From Kosakonia sacchari SP1 (GTDB lineage: Bacteria > Pseudomonadota > Gammaproteobacteria > Enterobacterales > Enterobacteriaceae): a stretch of 64,000 nt of DNA. The position numbers were made by a program, and so were the translations under genes. The notes beneath the pieces are model-generated. The model made no database searches, had not been told where the DNA came from, and saw nothing but the letters and a program-made list of their open reading frames with translations. This document shows, in pieces, positions 1-10,517 of the stretch; the first letter of the stretch is position 1, and each line of letters opens with the position of its first letter. The stretch is from NCBI RefSeq assembly GCF_000300455.3, contig NZ_CP007215.2, positions 1,984,001-2,048,000 of the forward strand, given 5' to 3'.

Positions 1-1793
1 GCGCGCGAGAGCGGAGCGGCCTGAACGGTGAGACCGCTACCGTTCAGCTGTACTTTCGCGCCGCCTTCAGCCCAGAAAACGCTATTGCTGGTCAGTAAAT
101 TGCGGTATTCCGGTTTGATATGCAGCTCAATATCAAAAGCATTGGCACGTGGACGCACGGTAATCACTTCACCGACTTCAAACTTGCGGTACAGCACCAC
201 CGAACCGGCTTGCACGTCTGGCAGTGTGTCTGCCGTCAGCGTCAGCGTGGTGGTTGGCAGGTCGCTCAGGCTGTTTTCGAGAGCCTTATCCAGGTTGGCG
301 AACAGAGGGTAACTGTTTTTCATCTCGCCTTTGGCACCAGGTAGAATGCGGATGCCGCCACTGAGCCACTCGTTAGCGCTGGCGGCGAGGAACTCAACGC
401 CATCCAGCCCCACTTTGACATCAACACGACTGTTGACGACGAACTTGCTGTCGCCGTGCACTAAATCGCGATACTGCGGATCAATCGCGACGGCAAACGT
501 CACGCCCAGGTTCGTCAGCTTGCGTTCCAGCACCTGGCCGACCTGCACGCCATGCAGCACCAGCGGTTGTCCGGCGTCAATACCATAACTTTCCGGTGCG
601 GTGAGCGTCAGGGTTACAACGCCGGGTTCCTGCAACAGGTTTTTATCTGCCGGCAGGACAACAAACTGATTACGCGGCTGGCCTTCACCGGGCACCAGTT
701 CCAGCGTGCTACCGGTCAGCAGGGAGCTGAGATTGGTATTACTCAGTGAGATTTTTGGGTTGTGCATTTCGATGCGCGTGTTATCGCGCAACAGATTCAC
801 CACACTTGGATCAACCGTTAACTCGCCGCTGACGGCGCCGCCAGGGTTGAGATCGATTTTAGTCAGTTGGCCTACTTCCAGCCCCTGATACATCAGCGGT
901 GTGGAGCCGGCTTTTAATCCCTGACCACCAGGCAAATCAAGTTTCACCAGCACGCCGCGCTGGCTGTGCGCCAGATCTTCATATAAGCCATATTCGTCGT
1001 CCTGGGCGGCGGGTTGCGAGGCGTCAGGGGAGTCAAACGCGATGGCGCCGTTGACCAGAGCGGCCAGGCTTTCAAGTTCGACTTTGGCACCGCTCAAGCC
1101 GACATCGGCTTTCACACCGGAAACGTTCCAGAAGCGGCTGCCTTTTTTCACCAGGTTGGTAAAACGGCGCTCGATCAGCACATCAATGGTTACGCCCTGT
1201 TTATTGGCATTGATCGAATAGTCATAGACGCGACCGACCGGGATTTTACGGAAATAGACCAGCGAGCCGCTGTTTAGCGCACCTAAATCTGGAGCATGAA
1301 GGTGGATCATTAATTCGCCGTTGTTCAGGCGATATTTCGGTTGCGTATCCAGCGCGGTGAAGTGCTCCTGCGGTTCGCCTTTGCCTGGCATCATGCCAAT
1401 ATAGTTACCGCCCACCAGCGCATCGAGTCCTGAAACGCCCGCCAGCGACGCTTTCGGTGTAACCAGCCAGAACTGCGTTTCACTGCGCAGTGCATCTTTC
1501 ATATTGGATTTGATGCTGGCGCGGACTTCGATTTTTTTCAGATCTTCGCTCAGGCGGATGTCCTGCACCGTGCCGACTTCAACGCCCTGATAGCGAACAG
1601 GGGTGCGCCCTGCAACAATGCCATCGGCGGACATAAAATCAATCGTGATGGTGTTGCCACGATCTTCATAACTGCTCCAGATAAGCCAGCCCGCAATGAG
1701 CAGGGCGATGACCGGGAGCAACCAGAAAGGCGAAATGCGCCGTTTTGTTTTAATACGCGCTTCAGTCGGCGAAGCGGGGGTTTCCTGACTCAT
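1..1793 (-). CDS. letB: LetB (YebT), MCE-domain lipid transport tunnel protein, 3' end cut off by window
   Basis: About 597 codons are visible, from the ATG at 1793 to the window edge, so the C-terminal part lies outside. The protein begins [12 protein letters not shown], then has one membrane anchor (about residues 20-40, [17 protein letters not shown]), then repeated MCE modules. Each module shows the family pattern of a 'G.PV.Y.G..VG.V' strand, seen at [38 protein letters not shown] and [12 protein letters not shown]. In E. coli LetB is an 877-residue protein with seven stacked MCE rings that forms a hydrophobic tunnel across the periplasm for phospholipids. The start overlaps the 3' end of letA by 32 bases, so the two are translated as a coupled pair. 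Assignment is by strong similarity in sequence and context; the total length cannot be seen. Confidence 0.95.
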   Translation of the reverse strand, partial: MSQETPASPTEARIKTKRRISPFWLLPVIALLIAGWLIWSSYEDRGNTITIDFMSADGIVAGRTPVRYQGVEVGTVQDIRLSEDLKKIEVRASIKSNMKDALRSETQFWLVTPKASLAGVSGLDALVGGNYIGMMPGKGEPQEHFTALDTQPKYRLNNGELMIHLHAPDLGALNSGSLVYFRKIPVGRVYDYSINANKQGVTIDVLIERRFTNLVKKGSRFWNVSGVKADVGLSGAKVELESLAALVNGAIAFDSPDASQPAAQDDEYGLYEDLAHSQRGVLVKLDLPGGQGLKAGSTPLMYQGLEVGQLTKIDLNPGGAVSGELTVDPSVVNLLRDNTRIEMHNPKISLSNTNLSSLLTGSTLELVPGEGQPRNQFVVLPADKNLLQEPGVVTLTLTAPESYGIDAGQPLVLHGVQVGQVLERKLTNLGVTFAVAIDPQYRDLVHGDSKFVVNSRVDVKVGLDGVEFLAASANEWLSGGIRILPGAKGEMKNSYPLFANLDKALENSLSDLPTTTLTLTADTLPDVQAGSVVLYRKFEVGEVITVRPRANAFDIELHIKPEYRNLLTSNSVFWAEGGAKVQLNGSGLTVQAAPLSR

Positions 1794-3045
1794 GTGCATC
1801 CCAAAGTAAGCGGCTGTCCAGCCATTCCACAGCAAGAATAGTCAAAATTACCGCCGCACCGAAATAAAACGCAGCGGGTCCCATAGTAAAAGCGAGGAGT
1901 TGGTCGCGGTTAATCAGTGACATCATTAGTGAAATGACAAACAGATCGAGCATCGACCAACGCCCAATCCAGGTCACAAAGCGCAAAAGTAAAATACGAG
2001 TGCGTAACCCCTGTTCAAATTTGAAATGGATGCTAAGCAGCAGTGTAAACAGCACGATCACTTTGGTAAACGGCACCAGAATACTGGCGATAAACACCAC
2101 ACCTGCCACGGCAACATTGCTGTGCGCCAGCGAAATAATCCCCGACATAATCGTGTCTTCTTGTCGTGTGCCGTTGACATAAATAACGGAGATCGGCAGC
2201 AGGTTCGCCGGGAACAGAAAGATCAACGATGCGATAAGTGACGCCCAACATTTCTGCAAACTCTGTTTACGGCGATGCGTTAACGGAATATGGCAGCGCG
2301 GGCAGCGGCCGCGAACGTCTGGAAAACCGGTAAAATGGCAGCCCAGACAAACCTGCAATTTGGGATCGGGGCGTTTTGCCGGGCGTTGCGGATAAAAGCG
2401 CTCCCACAGCTGTTCAACGTTCAAATGGATGAGCGTCATTACGCTTAAAATCACGAGCGCGCCAAATGCAAACAACCCGATACCAGGTTGCAGGTAGGCG
2501 TAGTCCTGCACTTTGATAGAGGCGACGCCAACGCCAACCAGATAGATATCCAGCATCACCCACTCTTTCAGTTTTTCCAGCATTAACAACACGGGGCGCA
2601 GATTCATGCCGAGGATGTTACCAAGCCATAAATAGGCGATAGCCGTAACCAGCACCAGCGGCGCGCCAACGGTGCAAAACAGCACCATCGCGCCGGTAAT
2701 GGGCGAGCCTTGCGCGGTCATTTGCCAGATACCCTGCAACACATTGGCGTCAATACGTACGCCGAGCAAATAGAGATGCAGTAGTGGCTCACCCCAGGCG
2801 AAGGGCATCAAGAGGATCATGGTCACCGCCATCGCACCGAGGCGCGTTAAAGACCAGTCTCGTCCATCACGGACTTTGGCATCACAACTGGGGCAAAATG
2901 CACTTTGGTGCGATTTCATAACCGGTAACGCAAAAAGCGTATCGCACTGGGGACAGCGCTGGTAATGTGCGCGTGGCAGCGCTTCGCCCACGCGATGAAC
3001 GGCGATTTTTTTCCCCGGCGTAATTTGTTGTATCTTTAGTGCCAT
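1762..3045 (-). CDS. letA: LetA (YebS), PqiA-like integral inner-membrane partner of LetB
   Basis: 427 residues. Two zinc-ribbon motifs are visible, CPQC...CPSC near residues 33-55 and CLGC...CRCPRC-like (CLGCHF, CPRCHI) near 233-253, each placed before a block of four hydrophobic segments; this duplicated layout is that of the PqiA/LetA family. LetA is thought to feed lipids into, or draw them from, the LetB tunnel in the periplasm. The gene ends 32 bases inside letB, the usual arrangement of the letAB operon. The start at 3045 ([11 protein letters not shown]) gives the usual family length. Family assignment is secure; direction of lipid flow is not something the sequence shows. Confidence 0.95.
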   Translation of the reverse strand: MALKIQQITPGKKIAVHRVGEALPRAHYQRCPQCDTLFALPVMKSHQSAFCPSCDAKVRDGRDWSLTRLGAMAVTMILLMPFAWGEPLLHLYLLGVRIDANVLQGIWQMTAQGSPITGAMVLFCTVGAPLVLVTAIAYLWLGNILGMNLRPVLLMLEKLKEWVMLDIYLVGVGVASIKVQDYAYLQPGIGLFAFGALVILSVMTLIHLNVEQLWERFYPQRPAKRPDPKLQVCLGCHFTGFPDVRGRCPRCHIPLTHRRKQSLQKCWASLIASLIFLFPANLLPISVIYVNGTRQEDTIMSGIISLAHSNVAVAGVVFIASILVPFTKVIVLFTLLLSIHFKFEQGLRTRILLLRFVTWIGRWSMLDLFVISLMMSLINRDQLLAFTMGPAAFYFGAAVILTILAVEWLDSRLLWDAHESGNPRFAD

Positions 3046-3177
3046 TACTGGTATCAGAAAATGTTTAGATGGATCTATCTTAACTCATGAATGGAACATC
3101 TTGAGCATCAACGCATTTAATGCTTATTTTAATAGGCTAAGCAGTTTTTCGAAGTAAGACACCAAAGTGATTGAACA

Positions 3178-3675
3178 ATGAACAAAACAGAATTTTACGC
3201 GGACTTAAACCGCGATTTTCAGGCGTTAATGGCAGGTGAAACCAGTTTTTTAGCGACGCTCGCGAATACCAGCGCGCTGCTATTTGAACGCCTTGATGGG
3301 GTGAACTGGGCGGGTTTTTATCTTCTGGAAGCGGATACGCTGGTATTAGGGCCGTTCCAGGGCAAAATTGCCTGTGTGCGTATTCCGGTTGGGCGCGGGG
3401 TTTGTGGCACTGCGGTTGCGCAAAACCGCGTACAGCGTGTAGAAGATGTGCATCAGTTCGATGGACATATCGCCTGCGATGCGGCAAGTAATTCTGAAAT
3501 CGTACTGCCGGTAACGGTAAATAATCAGATTATTGGCGTGCTGGATATCGACAGCGTCGTCTTTTCTCGCTTCACCGCCGAGGATGAACAGGGGCTGCGC
3601 GAGCTGGTTTCGCATCTTGAAAACGTTCTTGCGGCGACCGATTATCAAAAAATCTTTGCACCCGTCGCAGGATAA
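3178..3675 (+). CDS. msrC: Free methionine-(R)-sulfoxide reductase MsrC
   Basis: 165 residues, one GAF domain. MsrC reduces free L-methionine-(R)-sulfoxide to methionine in the cytoplasm using thioredoxin. The three cysteines used in catalysis and resolution in the E. coli enzyme are present at positions 66, 76 and 100 (IACVRIP, GVCGTAV, HIACDAAS). Start ATG at 3178; the upstream Shine-Dalgarno is weak, but an in-frame GTG alternative is not available because of a nearby stop. The gene is divergent from letA with about 130 bases between them, and is followed 96 bases later by proQ. Confidence 0.96.
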   Translation: MNKTEFYADLNRDFQALMAGETSFLATLANTSALLFERLDGVNWAGFYLLEADTLVLGPFQGKIACVRIPVGRGVCGTAVAQNRVQRVEDVHQFDGHIACDAASNSEIVLPVTVNNQIIGVLDIDSVVFSRFTAEDEQGLRELVSHLENVLAATDYQKIFAPVAG

Positions 3676-3771
3676 TCAACGGATAACGTAGCATTTACCG
3701 ATAGCGTCATTATAATGACGCCTGTTCATGCCTGCGCTTGTTGGCAACGTCCGTTGTAATCAGGAAATTTC

Positions 3772-4458
3772 ATGGAAAATCAACCTAAGTTGAATAGCAG
3801 TAAAGAAGTTATCGCTTTTTTGGCCGAACGTTTCCCTCACTGTTTCAGTGCTGAAGGCGAAGCACGCCCCCTGAAAATCGGTATTTTTCAGGATCTCGTC
3901 GAGCGTGTTGAGGGTGAGATGAATCTCAGCAAAACCCAACTTCGTTCCGCTTTACGTCTTTATACTTCAAGCTGGCGTTACCTGTACGGTATCAAAGCTG
4001 GCGCGGCGCGTGTGGATCTCGATGGCAACGCTTGTGGCGTGCTGGATGAGCAACACGTAGAACATGCCCGCAAACAGCTTGAAGAAGCCAAAGCACGCGT
4101 TCAGGCACAACGTGCTGAACAGCAAGCTAAAAAACGAGAAGCCGCTGCTGCCGCAGGTCAAGAAGAGGCGCCGCGCCGTGAGCGTAAAGCCCGCCCGGCT
4201 CCGCGTCGTAAAGAGGGTGCTGAACGCAAACCTCGTACTGACAAACCTGTTGCGAAAACCCAGCGTGCACCTCAGCAGGAAGAGCACCATACGCCAGTTT
4301 CAGATTTATCTGTACTGAGCGTTGGTCAAAACCTGAAGGTGAAAGCAGGGAACAATGCGATGGACGCCACGGTGCTGGAAATCACGAAAGATGGTGTTCG
4401 CGTACAGCTTAGCTCGGGTATGTCGATGATTGTACGCGCAGAACATTTAATGTTCTGA
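3772..4458 (+). CDS. proQ: RNA chaperone ProQ
   Basis: 228 residues, slightly shorter than the 232 of E. coli. The N-terminal FinO/ProQ RNA-binding domain covers about residues 1-120, a very basic, alanine- and arginine-rich linker runs from about 120 to 175, and a C-terminal Tudor-like domain follows ([22 protein letters not shown]). ProQ binds structured small RNAs and mRNA 3' ends and affects osmotic control of ProP. The gene is 19 bases upstream of prc, and the two form the conserved proQ-prc operon. The charged linker explains the long antisense reading frames here. Confidence 0.97.
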   Translation: MENQPKLNSSKEVIAFLAERFPHCFSAEGEARPLKIGIFQDLVERVEGEMNLSKTQLRSALRLYTSSWRYLYGIKAGAARVDLDGNACGVLDEQHVEHARKQLEEAKARVQAQRAEQQAKKREAAAAAGQEEAPRRERKARPAPRRKEGAERKPRTDKPVAKTQRAPQQEEHHTPVSDLSVLSVGQNLKVKAGNNAMDATVLEITKDGVRVQLSSGMSMIVRAEHLMF

Positions 4459-4477
4459 AACGGAGGCCTGGCCTGGC

Positions 4478-6526
4478 ATGAACACTTTGTTTAAGCGCAC
4501 AGCATTGGCTGGTCTGTTATTCGTAACAGGCCACGCTCTGGCTGTGGAAGATATTACCCGTGCCGATCAAATTCCGGTATTAAAGGAAGAGACCCAGCAC
4601 GCTACGGTGAGCGAGCGCGTAACCTCGCGTTTTACTCGCTCTCACTACCGTCAGTTTGATTTAGACGCCGCTTTTTCAGCGAAGATTTTCAATCGCTATC
4701 TCAACCTGCTCGACTACAGCCACAATGTGCTGTTGGCGAGCGATGTCGAACAGTTTTCCCAGAAAAAAGGCCTGATTGGCGATGAGCTACGCACTGGTAA
4801 ACTGGACGTATTTTACGACTTGTACAACCTTGCGCAGAAGCGTCGTTTTGAGCGCTACCAGTACGCGCTGAAAGTGCTTGAGCGCCCGATGGATTTTTCC
4901 GGTAATGACACCTTTAATCTTGACCGTAGCAAAGCGCCATGGCCGAAAGATGAAGCGGAACTGAACGCGCTCTGGGACAGCAAAGTTAAGTACGATGAAC
5001 TCAGCCTGAAGCTGACCGGGAAAGACGAGAAAGAGATCCGCGAAACGCTGACGCGTCGCTATAAGTTTGCGATTCGTCGTTTGGCGCAAACCAATAGCGA
5101 AGACGTGTTTTCGTTAGCCATGACCTCTTTTGCGCGCGAAATTGACCCGCACACTAACTACCTCTCTCCGCGTAATACCGAACAATTTAATACCGAGATG
5201 AGTCTGTCTCTTGAGGGGATTGGCGCGGTGTTGCAGGGAGATGACGATTATACCGTGATCAACTCTATGGTCGCGGGTGGCCCGGCGGCGAAAAGCAAAG
5301 CCATCAGCGTTGGCGATCGTATTGTTGGCGTTGGGCAAACCGGCCAGAACATGGTTGATGTTATCGGCTGGCGTCTTGACGATGTGGTTGCGCTGATTAA
5401 AGGACCAAAAGGCAGTAAAGTGCGCCTCGAAATCCTGCCGGCGGGTAAAGGCACCAAAACGCGCATTGTTACACTGACACGTGAACGGATTCGCCTCGAA
5501 GACCGCGCGGTGAAAATGTCAGTGAAGAGCGTCGGCAAAGAAAAAGTTGGCGTTCTCGACATCCCTGGCTTCTACGTTGGTCTGACTGACGATGTCAAAG
5601 TCCAGTTGCAAAAACTTGAAAAACAAAACGTTAGCAGCGTGGTTATCGACCTGCGTACTAACGGCGGCGGCGCGTTGACAGAAGCGGTATCGCTCTCCGG
5701 TCTGTTTATTCCGTCCGGCCCGGTGGTACAAGTGCGTGATAACAACGGTAAAGTGCGTGAAGACAGCGATACCGATGGCGTGGTCTATTATAAAGGCCCG
5801 CTGGTGGTGCTGGTTGACCGTTTTAGTGCCTCGGCATCAGAAATCTTTGCTGCAGCAATGCAGGACTATGGTCGTGCCCTGATCGTCGGCGAACCGACGT
5901 TCGGTAAAGGCACTGTTCAGCAATATCGCTCGCTCAACCGTATTTACGATCAGATGCTTCGTCCTGAGTGGCCGGCGCTGGGATCGGTGCAGTACACCAT
6001 CCAGAAATTCTATCGTGTAAACGGTGGGAGTACACAGCGCAAAGGCGTAACGCCGGACATTATTATGCCGACGGGAACGCAGGTTACTGAAACCGGCGAA
6101 AAATTTGAAGACAACGCATTGCCGTGGGATAGCATTAACGCGGCGACGTTCGTGAAGTCTGGCGATTTAAAACCGTTTGGCGCGGAGCTGCTCAAAGATC
6201 ATGAGGAACGGATCGCTAAAGATCCTGAGTTCCAGTACATCATGAAGGACATTGAGCGTTTCGATGCGTTGAAAGATAAACGTAACATCGTTTCTCTTAA
6301 CCTGGCGCAGCGCGAGAAAGAGAATGCAGAAGATGATGCCATTCGTCTCTCTCGTCTCAACGATCGCTTCAAACGCGAAGGCAAGCCGCTACTGAAAAAA
6401 CTGGACGATTTGCCAAAGGATTATCAGGAGCCCGATCCGTATCTCGATGAAACGGTTCATATTGCCCTGGATCTCGCGCATCTGGAAAAAGATCAACCAG
6501 CGGAACAGCCCGCTCCCGCGAAGTAA
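4478..6526 (+). CDS. prc: Tail-specific periplasmic protease Prc (Tsp)
   Basis: 682 residues, the same length as E. coli Prc. A signal peptide covers residues 1-22 (cleavage after HALA). A PDZ domain near 240-320 (GIGAVLQ...GGPAAKSKAISVGDRIVGVG) binds substrate C-termini. The S41 catalytic site has Ser in DRFSASASEIFAAA and Lys in GEPTFGKGTVQ. Prc trims the C-terminus of FtsI and, with the adaptor NlpI, degrades the hydrolase MepS, so it governs cell wall growth. It follows proQ closely and is ended by a strong terminator at 6529. Confidence 0.98.
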   Translation: MNTLFKRTALAGLLFVTGHALAVEDITRADQIPVLKEETQHATVSERVTSRFTRSHYRQFDLDAAFSAKIFNRYLNLLDYSHNVLLASDVEQFSQKKGLIGDELRTGKLDVFYDLYNLAQKRRFERYQYALKVLERPMDFSGNDTFNLDRSKAPWPKDEAELNALWDSKVKYDELSLKLTGKDEKEIRETLTRRYKFAIRRLAQTNSEDVFSLAMTSFAREIDPHTNYLSPRNTEQFNTEMSLSLEGIGAVLQGDDDYTVINSMVAGGPAAKSKAISVGDRIVGVGQTGQNMVDVIGWRLDDVVALIKGPKGSKVRLEILPAGKGTKTRIVTLTRERIRLEDRAVKMSVKSVGKEKVGVLDIPGFYVGLTDDVKVQLQKLEKQNVSSVVIDLRTNGGGALTEAVSLSGLFIPSGPVVQVRDNNGKVREDSDTDGVVYYKGPLVVLVDRFSASASEIFAAAMQDYGRALIVGEPTFGKGTVQQYRSLNRIYDQMLRPEWPALGSVQYTIQKFYRVNGGSTQRKGVTPDIIMPTGTQVTETGEKFEDNALPWDSINAATFVKSGDLKPFGAELLKDHEERIAKDPEFQYIMKDIERFDALKDKRNIVSLNLAQREKENAEDDAIRLSRLNDRFKREGKPLLKKLDDLPKDYQEPDPYLDETVHIALDLAHLEKDQPAEQPAPAK

Positions 6527-6528
6527 AA

Positions 6529-6562
6529 TAAAACAGGCACAAGAAATTGTGCCTGTTTTTTT
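6529..6562 (+). terminator. Rho-independent terminator of proQ-prc
   Basis: A perfect 10-base-pair stem (AAACAGGCAC / GTGCCTGTTT) with an 8-base loop, followed by a run of T, starts a few bases after the prc stop codon. Confidence 0.9.
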
Positions 6563-6640
6563 AACAACTCTTCTCTGGCGTAAGCAACGTACTACAAAAT
6601 GTAAAGTTGTGTTTTTCTCGTGACTTACGCCGCGCAGATG

Positions 6641-6666
6641 CTTGAAAATACCCGCCATGCCCATAC
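6641..6666 (+). promoter_or_regulatory. Probable sigma-32 (heat shock) promoter of htpX
   Basis: CTTGAAA at 6641-6647 matches the sigma-32 -35 element, and CCCATACG from 6660 resembles the -10 element CCCATnT, with 12 bases between them. It lies about 55 bases before the htpX start. HtpX is a known heat-shock protein in E. coli, so the match fits; the spacing is slightly short and no transcript start can be read from sequence. Confidence 0.55.
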
Positions 6667-6718
6667 GATGTGGGTAATCGCATAGTGCGTTTTGTTAAGT
6701 CGAGGTTAAAAGAAAATT

Positions 6719-7600
6719 ATGATGCGAATCGCGCTCTTCCTGTTGACTAACCTGGCCGTCATGTTGGTGTTCGGTCTGGTACTTAGCCTGACGGGCATTC
6801 AGTCGAGCAGCGTTCAGGGCTTGTTAATTATGGCGCTGCTGTTTGGTTTTGGCGGCTCGTTTATTTCGCTGTTGATGTCGAAATGGATGGCGCTGAAATC
6901 TGTTGGTGGTGAAGTGATTGAACAGCCCCGTAACGATATGGAGCGCTGGCTGATGGACACCGTTGCCCGGCAGTCTCGCCAGGCGGGTATCGCGATGCCG
7001 CAGGTGGCCATTTACCATGCGCCGGATATCAATGCTTTCGCAACCGGCGCGCGCCGTGATGCTTCGCTGGTTGCAGTCAGCACCGGTCTGCTGCAAAACA
7101 TGAGCCGTGATGAGGCCGAAGCTGTTATCGCTCATGAAATTAGCCACATTGCGAATGGCGACATGGTCACCATGACGCTGATTCAGGGTATCGTGAACAC
7201 CTTTGTTATCTTCATTTCACGCATCATTGCGCAGATTGCGTCAGGTTTCCTCAGTGGCAACCGCGATGATGGCGAAGAAACTAACGGCAACCCGCTGATC
7301 TACTTCGCTGTTGCAACTGTGCTGGAGCTGGTGTTTGGTATTCTGGCGAGCATTATCACCATGTGGTTCTCGCGTTATCGCGAATTCCATGCCGATGCCG
7401 GATCGGCAAAATTGGTGGGGCGTGAGAAGATGATTGCTGCGCTCCAGCGTTTGAAAACCAGCTATGAACCACAGGAAGCAAGCAGCATGATGGCTTTCTG
7501 TATCAATGGTAAGTCAAAATCGCTGAGTGAACTGTTCATGACTCACCCGCCGCTGGATAAACGTATTGAAGCATTGCGTTCTGGTGAATATCTGAAATAA
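6719..7600 (+). CDS. htpX: Membrane-bound zinc metalloprotease HtpX
   Basis: 293 residues with four predicted membrane segments (about 4-25, 35-55, 150-175, 190-210). The M48 zinc site HExxH is at 139-143 (AHEISH), and the third ligand lies in [10 protein letters not shown] near residue 222. HtpX works with FtsH in quality control of inner-membrane proteins. Two adjacent ATG codons open the frame (MMRIALF), as in E. coli. A hairpin terminator follows directly, so it is a single-gene unit, probably under heat-shock control. Confidence 0.98.
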   Translation: MMRIALFLLTNLAVMLVFGLVLSLTGIQSSSVQGLLIMALLFGFGGSFISLLMSKWMALKSVGGEVIEQPRNDMERWLMDTVARQSRQAGIAMPQVAIYHAPDINAFATGARRDASLVAVSTGLLQNMSRDEAEAVIAHEISHIANGDMVTMTLIQGIVNTFVIFISRIIAQIASGFLSGNRDDGEETNGNPLIYFAVATVLELVFGILASIITMWFSRYREFHADAGSAKLVGREKMIAALQRLKTSYEPQEASSMMAFCINGKSKSLSELFMTHPPLDKRIEALRSGEYLK

Positions 7601-7615
7601 CAGCTCATCTGGAAT

Positions 7616-7647
7616 CAAAAAACGCGTCGAATGACGCGTTTTTTATT
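7616..7647 (+). terminator. Rho-independent terminator of htpX
   Basis: Stem AAAAACGCGTC / GACGCGTTTTT around a GAAT loop with flanking A and T runs, 16 bases after the htpX stop. The remaining bases to 7788 hold no convincing gene. Confidence 0.9.
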
Positions 7648-7788
7648 GCCAATTGAAAACCACGTTCGGTGGACGCGGTAAGCAACAGGTTTTGGTGTTG
7701 CCTATTGCCTCGGGATTTAAAACTACAGAACGGGCAGGGCATTAATTTTTGCGACGGTATTTAATTACTTGCTAGACAAGCAATTTTT

Positions 7789-9162
7789 TTACTCACTGGC
7801 GCGCGGCTGTGTGATCCGTAAGCTGCTGATTACAGCGGCAACTGTGGCGAGCGTTCCCGCCAGTAGCAACGAGATATGCGTTCCATTCGTTTCGAAGAGA
7901 TTAAACATCAACGCTACCAGCGCAGCACCGGAGCTTTGTCCCAGCAGACGCGCGGTACCCAGCATGCCACTGGCACCGCCGCTGCGCTGGCGTGGTGCGG
8001 CGGTGATAATCGTGTGGTTGTTGGGTGACTGAAACAGGCCGAAACCCGCACCGCATAATGCCATTCGCCAGATGATATCGATATCTGCCGGTGCAGAGGG
8101 AAGCAGCGCTAGCGCAAATAACCCGCCCGCCATCATGACCATTCCCAACCCACCCAGAAGCCCGGCATGAACACGCTCAATCAGATAGCCTGCCAGCGGA
8201 GCCATTACCATTGTCGCCAGCGGCCAGGGCGTTAACAGCAAACCCGTTTCCACTTCACTGCGCCCAAGCACCGTCTGCAAAAAGAAGGGCAGGGAAACCA
8301 GTGCCAACATCTGCGCACAAAATGAACACACAGAGGTACCAATCGACAGAGAGAAAAGCGGGATCCGCAGTAAATCTACAGGTAATAAAGGCACGGGTAA
8401 TTTCAACTGCCGGTGAACAAAATGCGAGCCGATGAACAACAATGCGACCAATTCCACCAACACTAACGTTGTGGATTGCCCCTGAGCGAAGCTGCTAAGG
8501 GCCGTGATTAGCAGACCAAATGTCAGTGCATTCATCACCGCGCTGGGCAGGTCGAATTTGGGTTTTGCACTGCGTGTCGCATTGGGCGGCAAAAATTTTA
8601 TTGCCAACAGCAAGGCGAGAATACCCAGAGGCACATTGATCAGGAATAACCATTGCCACGAAGCAACAGAAAGAATGGCCGCTGCAATGGTCGGTCCTGC
8701 TGCGGACGAGACGGCGACAACAAATGAGTTAATGCCCATGCCGCGCCCCAGGCTTCGATGGGGATAAATCAGCCGAATGAGTGCAGTATTAACGCTCATC
8801 AGCGCTGCACCGCCAAAGCCCTGCGCGACACGCGCCAACGTTAAGGTCAATAACGAGTCGGAAAGCGCGCAAAGTAACGAGGTAAGTGTAAAAAGCACCA
8901 GGCCGTATTGATAAACCCGGCGATAACCAAACATATCGCCAAGGAATGAAAGGGTCAGTAGTGAAACGACGATTGCAATTTGATAGGCATTAACAATCCA
9001 GATTGAACTGGCAGCGGAAGCATCCAGATCCCTTGCTATGGTCGGTAGAGCAACGTTAGCAATTGCGCCGTCCAGCACGGCCATGGCGATGCCAATGATA
9101 ATTGTCAGAATTGCGCCGTAACGCTGCGGAATGGGCAGGCCATCAAGGGAAGATTTATCCAT
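7789..9162 (-). CDS. yebQ: Major facilitator drug-efflux transporter YebQ (DHA2 type)
   Basis: 457 residues rich in hydrophobic segments, consistent with 14 membrane spans. Family motifs include AVLDGAIANVALPTIARDL in the first span, the loop motif GDMFGYRRVYQYG, and a motif-C-like GINSFVVAVSSAAGPTIAAAI in span 5. It is the E. coli YebQ counterpart by sequence and position (between htpX and kdgR). Proton-driven export of small molecules is expected from the family; the natural substrate is not known. It is divergent from kdgR with 177 bases between, so KdgR control of the transporter is possible but not shown. Confidence 0.93.
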   Translation of the reverse strand: MDKSSLDGLPIPQRYGAILTIIIGIAMAVLDGAIANVALPTIARDLDASAASSIWIVNAYQIAIVVSLLTLSFLGDMFGYRRVYQYGLVLFTLTSLLCALSDSLLTLTLARVAQGFGGAALMSVNTALIRLIYPHRSLGRGMGINSFVVAVSSAAGPTIAAAILSVASWQWLFLINVPLGILALLLAIKFLPPNATRSAKPKFDLPSAVMNALTFGLLITALSSFAQGQSTTLVLVELVALLFIGSHFVHRQLKLPVPLLPVDLLRIPLFSLSIGTSVCSFCAQMLALVSLPFFLQTVLGRSEVETGLLLTPWPLATMVMAPLAGYLIERVHAGLLGGLGMVMMAGGLFALALLPSAPADIDIIWRMALCGAGFGLFQSPNNHTIITAAPRQRSGGASGMLGTARLLGQSSGAALVALMFNLFETNGTHISLLLAGTLATVAAVISSLRITQPRASE

Positions 9163-9264
9163 GGAAATTTCAGGGCTAATGTCACAAAGTTATTTGTATA
9201 ATGATTCTATCATTGGCATTCCGGTTTTATGTCGCAGATTTGTAACGAAGTTGACAAACGCGCA

Positions 9265-9293
9265 TTGCGGTGACCGGATGACGAATTTATAAT
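9265..9293 (+). promoter_or_regulatory. Candidate sigma-70 promoter of kdgR
   Basis: TTGCGG at 9265-9270 and a perfect TATAAT at 9288-9293, separated by 17 bases, about 45 bases before the kdgR start. A stronger TTGACA lies at 9251 but is too far from this -10. Confidence 0.5.
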
Positions 9294-9339
9294 AAAAACC
9301 GATTCTGAATTTTATAAAACACAGGCGATGAGGTGATTA

Positions 9340-10131
9340 ATGGCAATCGCAGATTTGGACAAGCAGCCAGATTCTGTCTCTTCTGTATTGAAGGTATTTG
9401 GCATTCTGCAGGCGCTCGGAGAAGAGCGTGAAATCGGCATCACCGAGCTTTCGCAGCGTGTGATGATGTCGAAAAGCACCGTTTATCGCTTTTTGCAAAC
9501 CATGAAATCACTAGGTTATGTCGCGCAGGAAGGGGAGTCTGAAAAATATTCCCTGACGCTGAAGCTTTTTGAGCTTGGCGCGCGTGCATTGCAAAACGTT
9601 GATTTGATCCGCAGCGCGGATATCCAAATGCGTGAGCTTTCTCGTCTGACGAAAGAGACCATCCACCTGGGTGCGCTGGATGAAGACAGTATTGTCTACA
9701 TCCATAAAATTGATTCCATGTACAATCTGCGCATGTATTCGCGTATTGGTCGCCGTAACCCGCTGTACAGTACCGCAATTGGTAAAGTCCTGTTGGCCTG
9801 GCGCGATCGTGAAGAAGTGAAGCAGATTCTTGAAGGTGTTGAGTATAAGCGCAGCACTGAGCGTACTATCACCAGTACCGAAGATCTGTTGCCGATGCTG
9901 GATATTGTGCGTCAGCAGGGTTATGGCGAAGACAACGAAGAGCAGGAAGAGGGCTTGCGCTGTATTGGCGTACCGGTGTTTGACCGTTTCGGTGTTGTGA
10001 TCGCAGGTTTAAGTATTTCGTTCCCGACATTGCGCTTTTCAGAAGAACGTCTGCATGAGTACGTTGAAATGTTGCACAATGCCGCGCGGAAAATTTCCGA
10101 ACAGATGGGTTATAACGACTATCCGTTCTGA
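9340..10131 (+). CDS. kdgR: IclR-family repressor KdgR
   Basis: 263 residues. An N-terminal winged helix-turn-helix (about 20-80, ITELSQRVMMSKSTVYRFLQ) is followed by the IclR effector-binding domain. KdgR represses genes for 2-keto-3-deoxygluconate and pectin/hexuronate breakdown; binding of the sugar acid releases it. The preceding 15 bases carry the ribosome site GATGAGGTGATTA. A terminator starts 7 bases after the stop, so this is a single-gene unit. Confidence 0.97.
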   Translation: MAIADLDKQPDSVSSVLKVFGILQALGEEREIGITELSQRVMMSKSTVYRFLQTMKSLGYVAQEGESEKYSLTLKLFELGARALQNVDLIRSADIQMRELSRLTKETIHLGALDEDSIVYIHKIDSMYNLRMYSRIGRRNPLYSTAIGKVLLAWRDREEVKQILEGVEYKRSTERTITSTEDLLPMLDIVRQQGYGEDNEEQEEGLRCIGVPVFDRFGVVIAGLSISFPTLRFSEERLHEYVEMLHNAARKISEQMGYNDYPF

Positions 10132-10137
10132 ATGAAG

Positions 10138-10171
10138 ACAAAAAAAGTCGCCTGAAAAGGCGGCTTTTTCT
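10138..10171 (+). terminator. Rho-independent terminator of kdgR
   Basis: Stem AAAAAGTCGCC / GGCGGCTTTTT with a TGAAAA loop. The A run before the stem gives a T run on the other strand too, so it may also end yobH transcripts, which arrive from the right. Confidence 0.88.
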
Positions 10172-10182
10172 TGTGCAAACGG

Positions 10183-10422
10183 TTAGCCATGATCGACTAC
10201 GGTATCGCTTTTACGCAACAGCGGGCAGTTTGCCAGACCAAAAAAACCATTACTGGAATGCACATATTGTGCGGTGCTGGTGCCTCGTGCAGTAGCATAT
10301 TTACATTTCAAACCCAGCCCAGCCGCGTTTTCCGTACTGTTAATCAGTACCCCGTAACCGCTCAGCAAGAGCCCAATCCACAGCAGCGCCAGAATGATAA
10401 CGCTTCGTATGAGTGTACGCAT
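10183..10422 (-). CDS. yobH: Conserved small exported or membrane protein YobH
   Basis: 79 residues, the E. coli YobH length, beginning MRTLIRSVIILALLWIGLL. The start at 10422 is chosen because AGGAG lies 7 bases upstream on the minus strand; an upstream in-frame extension has no such site. One N-terminal hydrophobic segment (about 5-27) may be a signal or anchor. Two later cysteines (LKCKYA, ANCPLL) could form a disulfide in the periplasm. Function is unknown in the family. It lies head to head with mgrB. Confidence 0.9.
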   Translation of the reverse strand: MRTLIRSVIILALLWIGLLLSGYGVLINSTENAAGLGLKCKYATARGTSTAQYVHSSNGFFGLANCPLLRKSDTVVDHG

Positions 10423-10517
10423 ATTTGCTCCTTGCACATCGGTAGACTGTATCATAAGGCTACGGTATTTACCTGGTGAAACAAGTCCAGCATTCCTAAA
10501 AATACCGAAAGGAGATA

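Noticed and set aside
7769-7790. TTGCT/AGCAA hairpin with a T run near the yebQ stop
   Set aside because: The stem is only 5 base pairs and points away from yebQ, with no gene upstream to end after the htpX terminator.
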